Origin: Actinoplanes oblitus
Lineage (GTDB): Bacteria > Actinomycetota > Actinomycetes > Mycobacteriales > Micromonosporaceae
DNA: 64,000 nucleotides
Direction of reading: 5' to 3'
Assembly (NCBI RefSeq): GCF_030252345.1
Contig: NZ_CP126980.1
Location: 6,835,501 to 6,899,500 of the forward strand
Shown one piece after another: positions 17,175-25,125 of this stretch; the stretch's first letter is position 1; every line of letters starts with the position of its first letter. A program made the translations under genes and the position numbers. A model generated the notes under the pieces. That model was not told the origin of the DNA. It made no database searches and saw nothing but the letters and a program-made list of their open reading frames with translations.

Positions 17175-18217
17175 GCAGGCTGCGCCGGCGTACCGGCTTC
17201 GAGATCGAACTCATGGCCCCTCCCGGAGCCAGCCGGCGCAGCCTCGCCACGGAGCTGGCCGGGCGCTGCGGGGGCAGCGTCCGGCCGGTGTGGCACTCCG
17301 ACAGCGAACCGTCCCTGGTCCCCGGGCTGGGGCGGTTCCTGCACCTGACCCAGGGATTCGAGGTGCTGCGTCCGGACGGCGCCCCGCTCTGCACCCTGGT
17401 CGACGACATCACCCTGCTCGCCGGGCTGGATCCGAAGGCGCCACCGCTGCCGGGCTGGTTCCGGGTGCTGACCGACGACGGGCGGCTGCTGCGCCTGCTC
17501 GCCCGGCACAGCGATCCGGGCGGCACGATCGGCACCGTGCTGGACGAAGCCGCCGGTCTCTGGGGCAGCAAGGTCCAGCAGCTCGGCGACGTGTACCGGC
17601 TGAACGACGCGGGCGACGTGACCATCGCGCTGGCCGCGCCGCTCGGCGGCGAACGGGAACGGCCGTGCGAGATCGTCACGCCGCCGCTGACCGGGAATGT
17701 CGAGGAATCGCTTGACGAACTGCTCAGGCCGGCGCGCGAGCTGGGGTTCACCGTCCCCTACGAGGCCGCGGTGCACCTCCACCTGGACGGTGCGCCGTTC
17801 CGGGCGCCGCACGCTCTGGCCAACCTGGTCCGGCTCTTCGCGCACTGGCGGGAGCCGCTGCGGGAGGTGCTCCGCACCAACCCGGCCTGCCGCAGGTTGG
17901 CGCCCCTGCCCGGACCGCTGGTGGACGCGGTGGCCAAGAATCCGACGTACGACGATCTGCGCGCCGCCGCGGCCGAAGGTGAGCTGACGAAGTACTTCGA
18001 CGTGAACCTGACCCAGCTGCTCACCGACACTCCGGTCCGGGACACCGTGGAGATCCGCATCCTCCCCGGCGCCATCGAGGCCGGCCCGATCGTGGACCGC
18101 GCCGCGCTGGTCGAGCTGCTGCTGGAACGCTGCCTGGACCCGGAGCCGATCCCGGCGGGCGGTGACGTGGACATGTTGCTGGAGCTGGCCGCGGAGGCGC
18201 TCGCCGGGCGCGCCTGA
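17171..18217 (+). CDS. Amidoligase-family (COOH-NH2 ligase) protein
   Basis: The 348-residue protein starts at a GTG overlapping the previous stop. The N-terminal RTGFEIELMAP strand, with its Glu pair, is the hallmark of Amidoligase_2 enzymes, which share the glutamine-synthetase/GCS fold. Other matches are EIVTPPL (~residues 165-171), VHLHLDG (~200), NLVRLFAHWREPL, KYFDVNLTQLL, and the VEIRILPGAIEA strand (~290). Family members ligate amines to carboxylates, including in peptide or protein modification. The coupled neighbour is rich in Asp and Lys repeats and is an obvious candidate substrate, by inference only. Confidence 0.77.
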   Translation: MSRLRRRTGFEIELMAPPGASRRSLATELAGRCGGSVRPVWHSDSEPSLVPGLGRFLHLTQGFEVLRPDGAPLCTLVDDITLLAGLDPKAPPLPGWFRVLTDDGRLLRLLARHSDPGGTIGTVLDEAAGLWGSKVQQLGDVYRLNDAGDVTIALAAPLGGERERPCEIVTPPLTGNVEESLDELLRPARELGFTVPYEAAVHLHLDGAPFRAPHALANLVRLFAHWREPLREVLRTNPACRRLAPLPGPLVDAVAKNPTYDDLRAAAAEGELTKYFDVNLTQLLTDTPVRDTVEIRILPGAIEAGPIVDRAALVELLLERCLDPEPIPAGGDVDMLLELAAEALAGRA

Positions 18218-18342
18218 TCGGGTGACCGGGGGGACTCCTGACCGTTCGGCCCACTGTGGGGGGCGGTGCGGCGGCTGAGAGTGGGGTAGGCGGGCCGCTC
18301 GGGTCCGGCGGCCGGTGTGTCGGACCGACCCTGTGGAGTGAC

Positions 18343-19062
18343 ATGACGTACCCACCCCAGCAGCCGCCCCTTCCGCCACCTTCTCCGTGGTCCCAGGATC
18401 CCGCACCCCCACCGTCCTCGCCGCAGCCCCCGGATCCCGCGGCCCCACCGTGGTCGCACACTCCCCCGTTCTCGCCGCCCTCACCGCGGCCGCGGGCTTC
18501 CTCACCTTACTTGTCTTCTGCGTGGTCACCGGGCTCCGCGTCTCCGCCGCCTTCGTGGCCGCGGGATTCCGCGTCCGCTGTGCCGCCGCGGGAACCGCAT
18601 GTCAGCCTGCCCCGGACTCAGCCGTTCGTTTCCGGTTACTCGCCGGCACCACCCGTGGGCCGGCCGCTCTGGCCCTGGCTCGCCGCGGTGGCGGCGCTGT
18701 CGCTGATGCTGCTCGCTGGGGGCGGGTGGCTGCTCTACGACCGGGTGCTGCGTGAGGACTCCGGGGTGACGGCCTGCCGGGCGCTCGCCGATCAGGAGAA
18801 GAACGGCGGCGGCACGGCCGACGACAAGCTGACCAAGGACGAATATCTGTCGATGCGGCAGGTCTTCGCCAACTCCCGTTACGCTGACCTGCGGGAACAT
18901 GGCACGAAGCTGATGGACGTGCTGTGGCAGCTAACGCAATGGGGACCGGACAACGAGATGGTGGCACTCACCTACCTCCAGCCGTTGACCGAGCACATCA
19001 GCGGTCTCCAGTCCGCGTGCGCGGATCACGGCGTCATCATCGACCTGAAGCTGACGGATTAG
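18343..19062 (+). CDS. Pro-rich single-pass membrane protein
   Basis: The 239-residue protein starts at an ATG with GTGGAG just upstream. Residues 1-110 are a disordered Pro/Ser-rich cytosolic segment. A membrane helix (LWPWLAAVAALSLMLLAGGGWLLY, ~residues 118-141) precedes an extracellular helical domain of ~95 residues with two Cys (ACRALAD and SACADHG). It is not recognised beyond this architecture. It lies 125 bp after the amidoligase gene, on the same strand, and could belong to that operon. Confidence 0.65.
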   Translation: MTYPPQQPPLPPPSPWSQDPAPPPSSPQPPDPAAPPWSHTPPFSPPSPRPRASSPYLSSAWSPGSASPPPSWPRDSASAVPPREPHVSLPRTQPFVSGYSPAPPVGRPLWPWLAAVAALSLMLLAGGGWLLYDRVLREDSGVTACRALADQEKNGGGTADDKLTKDEYLSMRQVFANSRYADLREHGTKLMDVLWQLTQWGPDNEMVALTYLQPLTEHISGLQSACADHGVIIDLKLTD

Positions 19063-19169
19063 CGCAGCTCCGCCGACAGCGGCGTCGCCTGGTCCTGCCG
19101 CCCCGCTCGGTCCCGTCGTCCCGCATGGTCCTGGCGCCCGCCAGGGCCGCCCTAGCACCTCCTTTGCTT

Positions 19170-19603
19170 TCACCACCCCGCCAAGCCCAGATAGCTCGGG
19201 GAGAGCTCGTCGGGCATCGGCGGCGCCAGGTCGACCAACTCGAGGCAGAGCTGGATGAGGCGGTCGGTCGGATTACGCATGCGATCCGCCTGGACCCGGT
19301 CGATCACGTGCCAGGCCCACTCGTCAAGATTGACGATGCGCGGGGCGAGGCCCTCCGGATGGAGCTGGAGCCGGGGCACGTTGATCGGCGGGGTGAGCAG
19401 GTGCGCGGCCGCGCCCTCCGTGAGCGGCCGGGGAACGAGCGGCCGCTCTCGATGAAGCTGAGGTAGCGCTGGGTGGTGCCGGCCCGGACCGCCAGCTCCA
19501 GCTGGCTGACCCGGCGCCTGGTCCGCCGCGCAAGATCACGGTGCGCGCCGAGCCCTCGGATGCATCGACTCCCATCGCTGCAGTATCGGCAAGCCGCCTT
19601 CAC
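19170..19603 (-). pseudogene. Remnant of MmyB-type XRE regulator (internal deletion and frameshift)
   Basis: The upstream half encodes an XRE helix-turn-helix (VSQLELAVRAGTTQRYLSFIESGRS) in one frame. The downstream half, in another frame, encodes the MmyB-like C-terminus (LTEGAAAHLLTPPINVPRLQ; LHPEGLAPRIVNLDEWA), ending at 19170. The ~100-residue central ligand-binding part is missing. The junction lies beside an 8-bp direct repeat GAGCGGCC (19422-19429 and 19437-19444), which could have mediated the deletion. It probably once regulated a neighbouring gene. Confidence 0.72.
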
Positions 19604-19634
19604 CGGACCGCAAGCCTTCCAGCAAGGCTACAAA

Positions 19635-19714
19635 ATTGTCAACAATTGTTTGAGCGAATCACTTGCCCTAGTGTGAGCGACGCGCGGGTCAGCAGCGCAT
19701 TTGTTGTTGACAAT
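19635..19714. promoter_or_regulatory. Paired GntR-like operators upstream of the ring-cleavage operon
   Basis: ATTGTCAACAA (19635-19645) and its exact reverse complement TTGTTGACAAT (19704-19714) form an inverted pair. Each contains TTGT-NN-ACAA, the half-site pattern of many GntR/FadR regulators. The second also holds a TTGACA (-35-like). The operon starts 28 bp downstream. Confidence 0.6.
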
Positions 19715-19741
19715 CATATTGGCAGACGATGGGGAGCCGTC

Positions 19742-20467
19742 ATGACCGATGCCACCCTGGTACTCACCGCACACCCCGGAGACTTCGTCTGGCGTGCCGC
19801 CGGCGCGATCGCGCTCGCGAACTCCCGTGGCCGGCGAGTGGTGATCGGCTGCATGAGCTTCGGAGAGCGCGGCGAGTCCGCCTCCCTCTGGCGCAAGGGG
19901 TACACCCTCGACCAGGTCAAGGCGGTCCGGCGCGAGGAGGCCGCGCAGGCCGCGAAGGTGCTCGGCGCGGAAATCCGGTTCTTCGACGCGAACGACTATC
20001 CGCTCGTCGAGACGCCCGAGCTGCTGCAGGGCCTGATCGACCTGTACCGCGCGGTGCAGCCGGCGGTGGTGCTGACTCACGCACCGGCCGACCCCTACAA
20101 CGGCGACCACGCGTTCGCCCACCAGATCGCGCTCAAAGCGCGGGTGCTGGCCCAGGCGCCGGGCGTCGAGGGGACGGGCGAGGTGATCGGCGCGCCGCCG
20201 GTCTTCTGCTTCGAGCCGCACCAGCCCGAGCAGTGCGGCTTCGTGCCGAACGTGTTGCTGGACATCACCGAGGTGTGGGATCGCAAGCGGGAGGCGATGG
20301 AGATCCTGGCCGCGCAGCGACACCTGCACACCTACTACACCGAGCTGGGCGCCCGGCGCGGGCTGCAGGCCGCCCGCAATTCCGGGCCCAACCTGGGCCT
20401 GCCGGACGAGACCAGGGGCGAGGCCTACATGCGGATCTACCCGCAGGTCACCCGGGAGTTGTCGTGA
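19742..20467 (+). CDS. PIG-L/LmbE-type hydrolase, probable 4-oxalomesaconate hydratase (GalB-like)
   Basis: The 241-residue PIG-L fold protein has AHPGDFVWRAAGAIAL (residues 9-24), in which the usual second Asp of AHPDD is Gly. It also has RREEAAQAAKVLGAEI and a THAPADPYNGDHAFAH segment carrying further metal ligands. The HPGD form and the gene neighbourhood (RraA-like aldolase, PrpF-like tautomerase) match GalB, the zinc-dependent hydratase of the gallate pathway, rather than a GlcNAc deacetylase. The stop overlaps the next GTG. Confidence 0.72.
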   Translation: MTDATLVLTAHPGDFVWRAAGAIALANSRGRRVVIGCMSFGERGESASLWRKGYTLDQVKAVRREEAAQAAKVLGAEIRFFDANDYPLVETPELLQGLIDLYRAVQPAVVLTHAPADPYNGDHAFAHQIALKARVLAQAPGVEGTGEVIGAPPVFCFEPHQPEQCGFVPNVLLDITEVWDRKREAMEILAAQRHLHTYYTELGARRGLQAARNSGPNLGLPDETRGEAYMRIYPQVTRELS

Positions 20468-21141
20468 GCCGCCACGTCGTCGTCCAGCACGTCGAGCGGG
20501 TTCCCGCAGAAGTCCTGCACGGGCTCGCCGAGCAGGGCGTCTCCACGGTCCACGAGGCGGACGGGCGGCGCGGGTCGCTGGACCCGAGCGTGAAGCCGAT
20601 CCAGAGCGGCGCGCGCATCGCCGGCTCCGCGGTGACCGTGTCCTGCCACCCGGGCGACAACCTGATGATCCACGCGGCGGTGGAGACCGTCCGCCCCGGT
20701 GATGTCGTGGTCATCACCACGACCTCGCCGTCCACCGACGGCATGCTCGGCGAGCTGCTCGCCACCTCCCTGGCCGCACACGGCGCGATCGGCGTGATCC
20801 TGGACGCCGGCGTGCGCGACGTGGCCGAGCTGCGCGCGATGGGCTTCCCGGCGTGGGCCCGGGCGATCAGTCCGCAGGGCACGGTGAAGGCAAGCCCCGG
20901 CTCGGTGAACGTCCCGGTGGTGGCCGGCGGCCAGGTGATCAACCCGGGGGACGCGGTGGTCGCCGACGACGACGGCATCGTGGTGATCCCCCGGGAGCGC
21001 GCTTCGACGGTTCTCGACGCGGCTCGCGACCGTACCGCGAACGAGGCGGCGAAACGCGAGAGGCTGGCCGCCGGCGAGCTGGGCGTGGACATGTACCAGC
21101 TGCGCCCGCTGCTCGAACAGCTCGGCGTGGAGTACCGATGA
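20464..21141 (+). CDS. RraA-like 4-carboxy-4-hydroxy-2-oxoadipate aldolase / oxaloacetate decarboxylase
   Basis: The 225-residue RraA-like protein has the family core DNLMIHAAVETVRPGDVVVI, ELLATSLAAHGAIGVILDAGVRDVAEL (the Asp/Arg metal and substrate site) and FPAWARAISPQGTVKASPG. Class II pyruvate aldolases of this fold cleave 4-carboxy-4-hydroxy-2-oxoadipate to pyruvate and oxaloacetate (GalC/LigK/HMG aldolase role). It is GTGA-coupled to the hydratase gene and ATGA-coupled to the tautomerase gene, which supports this last step of a 4,5- or gallate-type ring-cleavage pathway. Confidence 0.82.
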   Translation: MSRHVVVQHVERVPAEVLHGLAEQGVSTVHEADGRRGSLDPSVKPIQSGARIAGSAVTVSCHPGDNLMIHAAVETVRPGDVVVITTTSPSTDGMLGELLATSLAAHGAIGVILDAGVRDVAELRAMGFPAWARAISPQGTVKASPGSVNVPVVAGGQVINPGDAVVADDDGIVVIPRERASTVLDAARDRTANEAAKRERLAAGELGVDMYQLRPLLEQLGVEYR

Positions 21142-22205
21142 GTGTCCCGGTTCCGGTTCTGGTGATGCGCGGCGGGACGTCCAAGGGGGCGTACTTCCGC
21201 GCCGAGGACCTGCCGGCCGACCCGGCCGAGCGGGACCGGCTGCTGCTGGCGATCATGGGTTCGCCGGACCCGCGGCAGATCGACGGCATCGGCGGCGGGC
21301 ATCCGCTGACCAGCAAGGTCGCCGTGATCAGCCGGTCCGATGCGGACGGCGCCGACGTCGACTATCTCTTCCTGCAGGTTCACGTCGACAAGCCGATGGT
21401 GAGCGCGGAACAGCCGTGCGGCAACATCCTGGCCGGGGTCGGCCCGTTCGCGATCGAACGTGGCCTCGTCGCCGCCCGGGAAAACCAGACCGAGGTCCGG
21501 GTACGGATGGTCAACACCGGCGCCCTGGCCGTGATCACCGTGCCCACCCCGGACGGCCGCGTCGCATACGCCGGGCAGACCGCGCTCAGCGGCGTCCCGG
21601 GCACCGCCGCCCGGATCGAAGTGGAGTTCCGGGACACCGCCGGCTCGGTCGCGTCCGGCCTGCTGCCCACCGGCCGGGTCCGCGACGACCTGGCCGGCAT
21701 CCCGGCCACGTGCATCGACAACGGCATGCCGGTCGTCCTGATGAACGCCGACGACCTGGGTGTCTCCGGCTACGAGACGCCGGCCCGGCTGGAGGCGAAC
21801 GCCGGCCTGTGCCGCCGGGTCGAGGAGCTGCGGTTGATCGCCGGCAAGCTGATGGGCCTGGGCGACGTCTCGGCCACCACGGTGCCGAAGATGTGCCTGG
21901 TCGCGCCGCCGTCGCACGGTGGCACGCTGTGCACCCGGATGTTCATCCCGCACCGGGTGCACGCCTCGATCGGTGTGCTCGCCGCCGTCAGCGCCGGCAC
22001 CGCCGCCGCCCTCCCGGGCAGCGTCGCGTTCGTTCCGGAGCACCCCGCGACGATCCGCCTGGAACACCCCACCGGCTTCTACGACGTGGTCATCGACGTG
22101 GACGTGGCCGGAGACGAGATCACGGTCGGCCGCTCAGCGATCGTGAGCACCGCTCGCCTGCTCCTGGAGGGGCAGGTCTACCCCCGTGAGGTAACACATG
22201 GCTGA
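21138..22205 (+). CDS. PrpF-family protein, probable 4-oxalomesaconate tautomerase (GalD-like)
   Basis: The 355-residue PrpF-type isomerase (diaminopimelate-epimerase fold, two lobes) begins VPVLVMRGGTSKGAYFRAEDLP, the classic PrpF/GalD start. The catalytic region of lobe 1 is AEQPCGNILAGVGPFAIERGLV, with the conserved Cys. Lobe 2 has SVPKMCLVAPP-like TVPKMCLVAPP. GalD converts 4-oxalomesaconate keto/enol forms. PrpF itself acts in the methylcitrate cycle, but no methylcitrate genes are nearby and the operon context favours the GalD role. Confidence 0.82.
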   Translation: MSVPVPVLVMRGGTSKGAYFRAEDLPADPAERDRLLLAIMGSPDPRQIDGIGGGHPLTSKVAVISRSDADGADVDYLFLQVHVDKPMVSAEQPCGNILAGVGPFAIERGLVAARENQTEVRVRMVNTGALAVITVPTPDGRVAYAGQTALSGVPGTAARIEVEFRDTAGSVASGLLPTGRVRDDLAGIPATCIDNGMPVVLMNADDLGVSGYETPARLEANAGLCRRVEELRLIAGKLMGLGDVSATTVPKMCLVAPPSHGGTLCTRMFIPHRVHASIGVLAAVSAGTAAALPGSVAFVPEHPATIRLEHPTGFYDVVIDVDVAGDEITVGRSAIVSTARLLLEGQVYPREVTHG

Positions 22206-23163
22206 ACGTACCCGCGACATCGCGCACGTCTCCGCGGTCGAACTCTTCACCCCGGTGCTGGACGACACCGTGCGGTTCTTCACCGACCAGATGGCGATGG
22301 AGGTGGTGGATCGCCGCGGCGACAGCGTCTATCTGCACACCTGGGACGACTACGAGAGGTTCTCGGTCAAGGTCACGGCGGCGCCAGCCTCCGGAATCGG
22401 GCGGAGCTGGCTGCGCGCCAGCAGTCCGGAGGCGCTGGAGCGCCGGGTCGCGGCGATCGAGCGGTCCGGCCTCGGCGAGGGCTGGAGCAAGGACGAGCCG
22501 GCGTACGGGCCGGTCTATCACTTCACCGACCCGGACGGGCATCCGTTCGGCATCTACTGGGAGACCCGGCGCTACGTCGCCTCGGACGAGACCCGGCCGT
22601 CGCTGAAGAACCAGGCGGCACGGTTCCCCGGGCGCGGCTCGAACGCGCGCCGTCTGGACCACATCAACTTCCTGGCCAGGGACGTGCCGGAGAACGAGAC
22701 GTTCGTCAACGAGTCGCTCAGCGGCCGGCCCAGTGAGCAGATCGTGCTGGACAACGGCACCAAGGCCGCCGTCTGGTACACGTTCGGCGACAAGTCGTAC
22801 GACGTGGTCTACACCCGGGACTGGACCGGCTCGACCGGCCGGCTGCACCACATCGCGTTCGCCACGGACACCCGGGAGGACATCCTGCGGGCCGCTGACG
22901 TGTTCCTCGAGGCCGGTGTCCACATCGAGACCGGCCCGCACAAGCACGCCATCCAGCAGACGTTCTTCCTGTACGTCTACGAGCCGGGCGGCAACCGGAT
23001 CGAGCTGTGCAACGCCGGCGCGCGACTGCTGCTCGCCCCGGACCACGAGGTGGTCACCTGGACCGAGGCGGAGCGGGCCAAGGGGCAGGCCTGGGGTCTC
23101 AAGACCATCGAGACGTTCCACACCCACGGCACACCGCCGGTGGCCGAGGCCGAGTGGGCCTGA
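22198..23163 (+). CDS. VOC-family extradiol dioxygenase (catechol 2,3-dioxygenase-like)
   Basis: The 321-residue two-domain type I extradiol dioxygenase overlaps the tautomerase gene by 8 bp. Metal ligands are visible as His155 (RLDHINF), His218 (LHHIAF) and Glu269 (NRIELCN). Their spacing is close to the 153/214/265 triad of XylE. The C-terminal signature, ending YVYEPGGNRIELCN, is also present. It opens a catechol-type ring using Fe(II). In known gallate operons the dioxygenase is of the unrelated LigB type, so this pairing is unusual. Confidence 0.87.
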   Translation: MAERTRDIAHVSAVELFTPVLDDTVRFFTDQMAMEVVDRRGDSVYLHTWDDYERFSVKVTAAPASGIGRSWLRASSPEALERRVAAIERSGLGEGWSKDEPAYGPVYHFTDPDGHPFGIYWETRRYVASDETRPSLKNQAARFPGRGSNARRLDHINFLARDVPENETFVNESLSGRPSEQIVLDNGTKAAVWYTFGDKSYDVVYTRDWTGSTGRLHHIAFATDTREDILRAADVFLEAGVHIETGPHKHAIQQTFFLYVYEPGGNRIELCNAGARLLLAPDHEVVTWTEAERAKGQAWGLKTIETFHTHGTPPVAEAEWA

Positions 23164-23433
23164 CCTTCCGCGCGGCCGGCGTCCCGGGGGCACCAGGCCG
23201 CTCCGGCTTCAGACTGTCGACCACATAGGACTACGGCTGGGGCCAGGGCGGGACCGGGCTGGGGCCGGGGCCGGGACGGGGACGCCGACGGCCGGGAAGC
23301 GCGCACGGCCGGAGTGGCGACGGCGGGTGCGGGGCTGCGAGCGTACCCCGCAGGGGTCGACAGGGACCGGAAACCTACCGTGAGAGGAAGGTCAGCAAGG
23401 CGGGAGTGCTGATTCCGGAGAGCGTGGGCCTTG
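23164..23433. other. Intergenic region without a convincing gene
   Basis: A ~270-bp stretch between the dioxygenase gene and the copper operator. It includes a G-rich strand (about 23236-23290, repeated GGGGCCGGG-like runs). No ORF with coding character or strong hairpin was seen. Confidence 0.5.
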
Positions 23434-23448
23434 TACCCCCTAGGGGTA
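23434..23448. promoter_or_regulatory. CsoR-like copper operator
   Basis: TACCCCCTAGGGGTA, flanked by G and T, matches the ATACCCC/GGGGTAT dyad of CsoR-family copper sensors. It lies 16 bp upstream of the downstream start codon, in the promoter position. No csoR gene is adjacent. Confidence 0.75.
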
Positions 23449-23464
23449 TGAGTATGGTGGAGCG

Positions 23465-24340
23465 ATGAGGACTTCGGTGCGGCTCAGCGCGTACGCATTG
23501 GGGTTGATCGTGCTGTTCGGCGCGGCCGTGAGCGCCGGCCGCCTGGCCGGGACGGACAAGCCCGCCACACAGACGCCGCACGCCACGGCGGAGGGGCACG
23601 CCGGCCACGAGGCGACCACCACACAGCTGCCGGGCGGGCTGCAGATCACCCAGGGTGGCTACGCGCTCAGTCCGGTGACCACCGCGCTCCGCCCGGGACG
23701 CCGGCAGGTCCTCGCCTTCCGGATCCTGGGGCCGGACGGCAAGCCGGTCACGCAGTACACCGCCGAGCACGGGGCCGAGTTGCACCTCATCGTGGTCCGG
23801 CGCGACCTCGCCGGCTACCAGCATCCGCACCCCACCCGCGCCGCCGACGGCACCTGGTCGGCGACGTTCACCGCCGGGCCGCCGGGGCAGTATCGGATGT
23901 TCGCCGACTTCACGCCGCGCGCCCGCGGCGACAACTTCGTGCTAGGCGCCGACATCCCGGCAGCCGGTGACTACCAGCCGCGGGAGCTGCCGGGACCCAC
24001 CTGGGAGACGGTCGTGGACGGCTACACGGTGACCCGCGCCGGTGACCCCCAGGCCGGCACCGAGTCGTGGATGACCGTCTCGGTCAGCAAGGCCGGGCAG
24101 CCGGTCACCCTGGAGCCCTATCTCGGCGCCTACGGTCACCTGGTCGCGCTGCGCCAGGGCGACCTCGCCTACCTGCACATGCACCCGCAGGAGGGCACCG
24201 CGGCCGGCCCGGATGTCACCTTCGACGCGCGGGTCCCGGCGGCCGGGGTCTACCGGCTCTTCCTGGAGTTCCAGCACGGCGGAAGGGTGCACCTCGCCGA
24301 GTTCACCGCCAGCACCACCTCCGCGCACACGCACAACTGA
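23465..24340 (+). CDS. Secreted or anchored His-rich protein, probably copper-related
   Basis: The 291-residue protein has an N-terminal signal/anchor helix (LSAYALGLIVLFGAAVSAG) and a His-rich patch (HATAEGHAGHEATT). Two beta-sandwich-like halves follow (ELHLIVVRRDLAGYQHPHPTR and GHLVALRQGDLAYLHMHPQEG), with near-identical HxHP motifs that look like metal-binding sites, and the protein ends HTHN. The CsoR-type operator directly upstream suggests induction by copper. A role in periplasmic copper binding or delivery is an inference. The two HxHP modules look like an internal duplication. Confidence 0.72.
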   Translation: MRTSVRLSAYALGLIVLFGAAVSAGRLAGTDKPATQTPHATAEGHAGHEATTTQLPGGLQITQGGYALSPVTTALRPGRRQVLAFRILGPDGKPVTQYTAEHGAELHLIVVRRDLAGYQHPHPTRAADGTWSATFTAGPPGQYRMFADFTPRARGDNFVLGADIPAAGDYQPRELPGPTWETVVDGYTVTRAGDPQAGTESWMTVSVSKAGQPVTLEPYLGAYGHLVALRQGDLAYLHMHPQEGTAAGPDVTFDARVPAAGVYRLFLEFQHGGRVHLAEFTASTTSAHTHN

Positions 24341-24432
24341 GGAGCACCGCGGCGCGAGCGAGCCGAACCGGATGGGCGGGTCCCGGCCTGACCACAACGG
24401 GGCCCGGGCCCGGCGACGCCACCCAGTGCCCG

Positions 24433-25017
24433 CTACTCGGGGTAGGTGTACATCCCCGCGTACGGGTCCGGCTCGCCCGTCCACGGATCCAGCCCGGCAC
24501 GCAGCCGCCCGCGCTGCTCGGCATCGGTCAGGAAGGTGGCGGTCCCGGCGCCGAAGAGCCCGGCGCCGCCGAGCGGATTCTCCGGGAATCCGCCCCGCAG
24601 GACCCGGACGAGAAACTCCGTGGCCGTGAGGTCGTACCGCCGCCAGATCGACCAGGTCCGGCAGTAGACGAGCACCGGCCAGCGATCGGGGTCGGCCCCG
24701 GAGCCGTCCCAGCACAGGATGTCCGCGTCGGCAGTGGTGCCCCAGGCGATCAGCACCGGGTTCGCGCCCGCCAGTTCCGGCGCCTTCGCCGTCTCGGCCC
24801 ACTGATATTCCGCGTTCGCGGTCTCCGTGCGCATCCCGTCCGGCGCCAGCACGTCCAGGTAGGCCTGTATCGTCCCGGCCCCGTATTCGTCGACGAAACG
24901 CCGGTAGTCGGACGGGAAATCCCGGCCCCACGGCTCCCGCACCATCGGCCCGCCGGCCGGCGTGTCACCGACCGCCGGTGATCTCAGCAGCTGTCGCAAC
25001 GTCTCCCATGCGGGCAT
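24433..25017 (-). CDS. SUKH (SMI1/KNR4) domain protein
   Basis: The 194-residue protein starts at the ATG at 25017. The SUKH features are FPSDYRRFVDEYGAGTIQAYLDVL (~residues 30-53), NPVLIAWGTTADADILCW (~85-102) and VYCRTW. In bacteria SUKH proteins are frequent immunity proteins against contact-dependent or polymorphic toxins. No toxin gene is adjacent. The reading frame continues upstream through a displaced copy of the tuf 3' end, so a longer in-frame fusion to 25299 is possible but unlikely. It lies at the outer edge of the putative tuf-integrated island. Confidence 0.75.
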   Translation of the reverse strand: MPAWETLRQLLRSPAVGDTPAGGPMVREPWGRDFPSDYRRFVDEYGAGTIQAYLDVLAPDGMRTETANAEYQWAETAKAPELAGANPVLIAWGTTADADILCWDGSGADPDRWPVLVYCRTWSIWRRYDLTATEFLVRVLRGGFPENPLGGAGLFGAGTATFLTDAEQRGRLRAGLDPWTGEPDPYAGMYTYPE

Positions 25018-25033
25018 CGTGTCCTCCGGTACG

Positions 25034-25125
25034 CAGTCCAGCAGTGCGGTGACAGTACTGGCGGCCAGCGTGCGGTTGCCCGTACGGACCGCGAAGCCGA
25101 GGCTGGATGCGAAGGCGAGCGGCTT
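25034..25125 (-). repeat. Displaced copy of the tuf 3' end (distal direct repeat)
   Basis: This 92-bp segment is about 87% identical (12 mismatches counted by eye) to 29214-29305, the last codons of the tuf gene in this window, in the same orientation. The first 17 bp, CAGTCCAGCAGTGCGGT, are identical. It encodes LGFAVRTGNRTL...VTALLD, the C-terminus of the same divergent EF-Tu type, but lacks a stop codon at the original place. It looks like the far attachment-site copy of an element inserted at the tuf 3' end. Confidence 0.82.
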
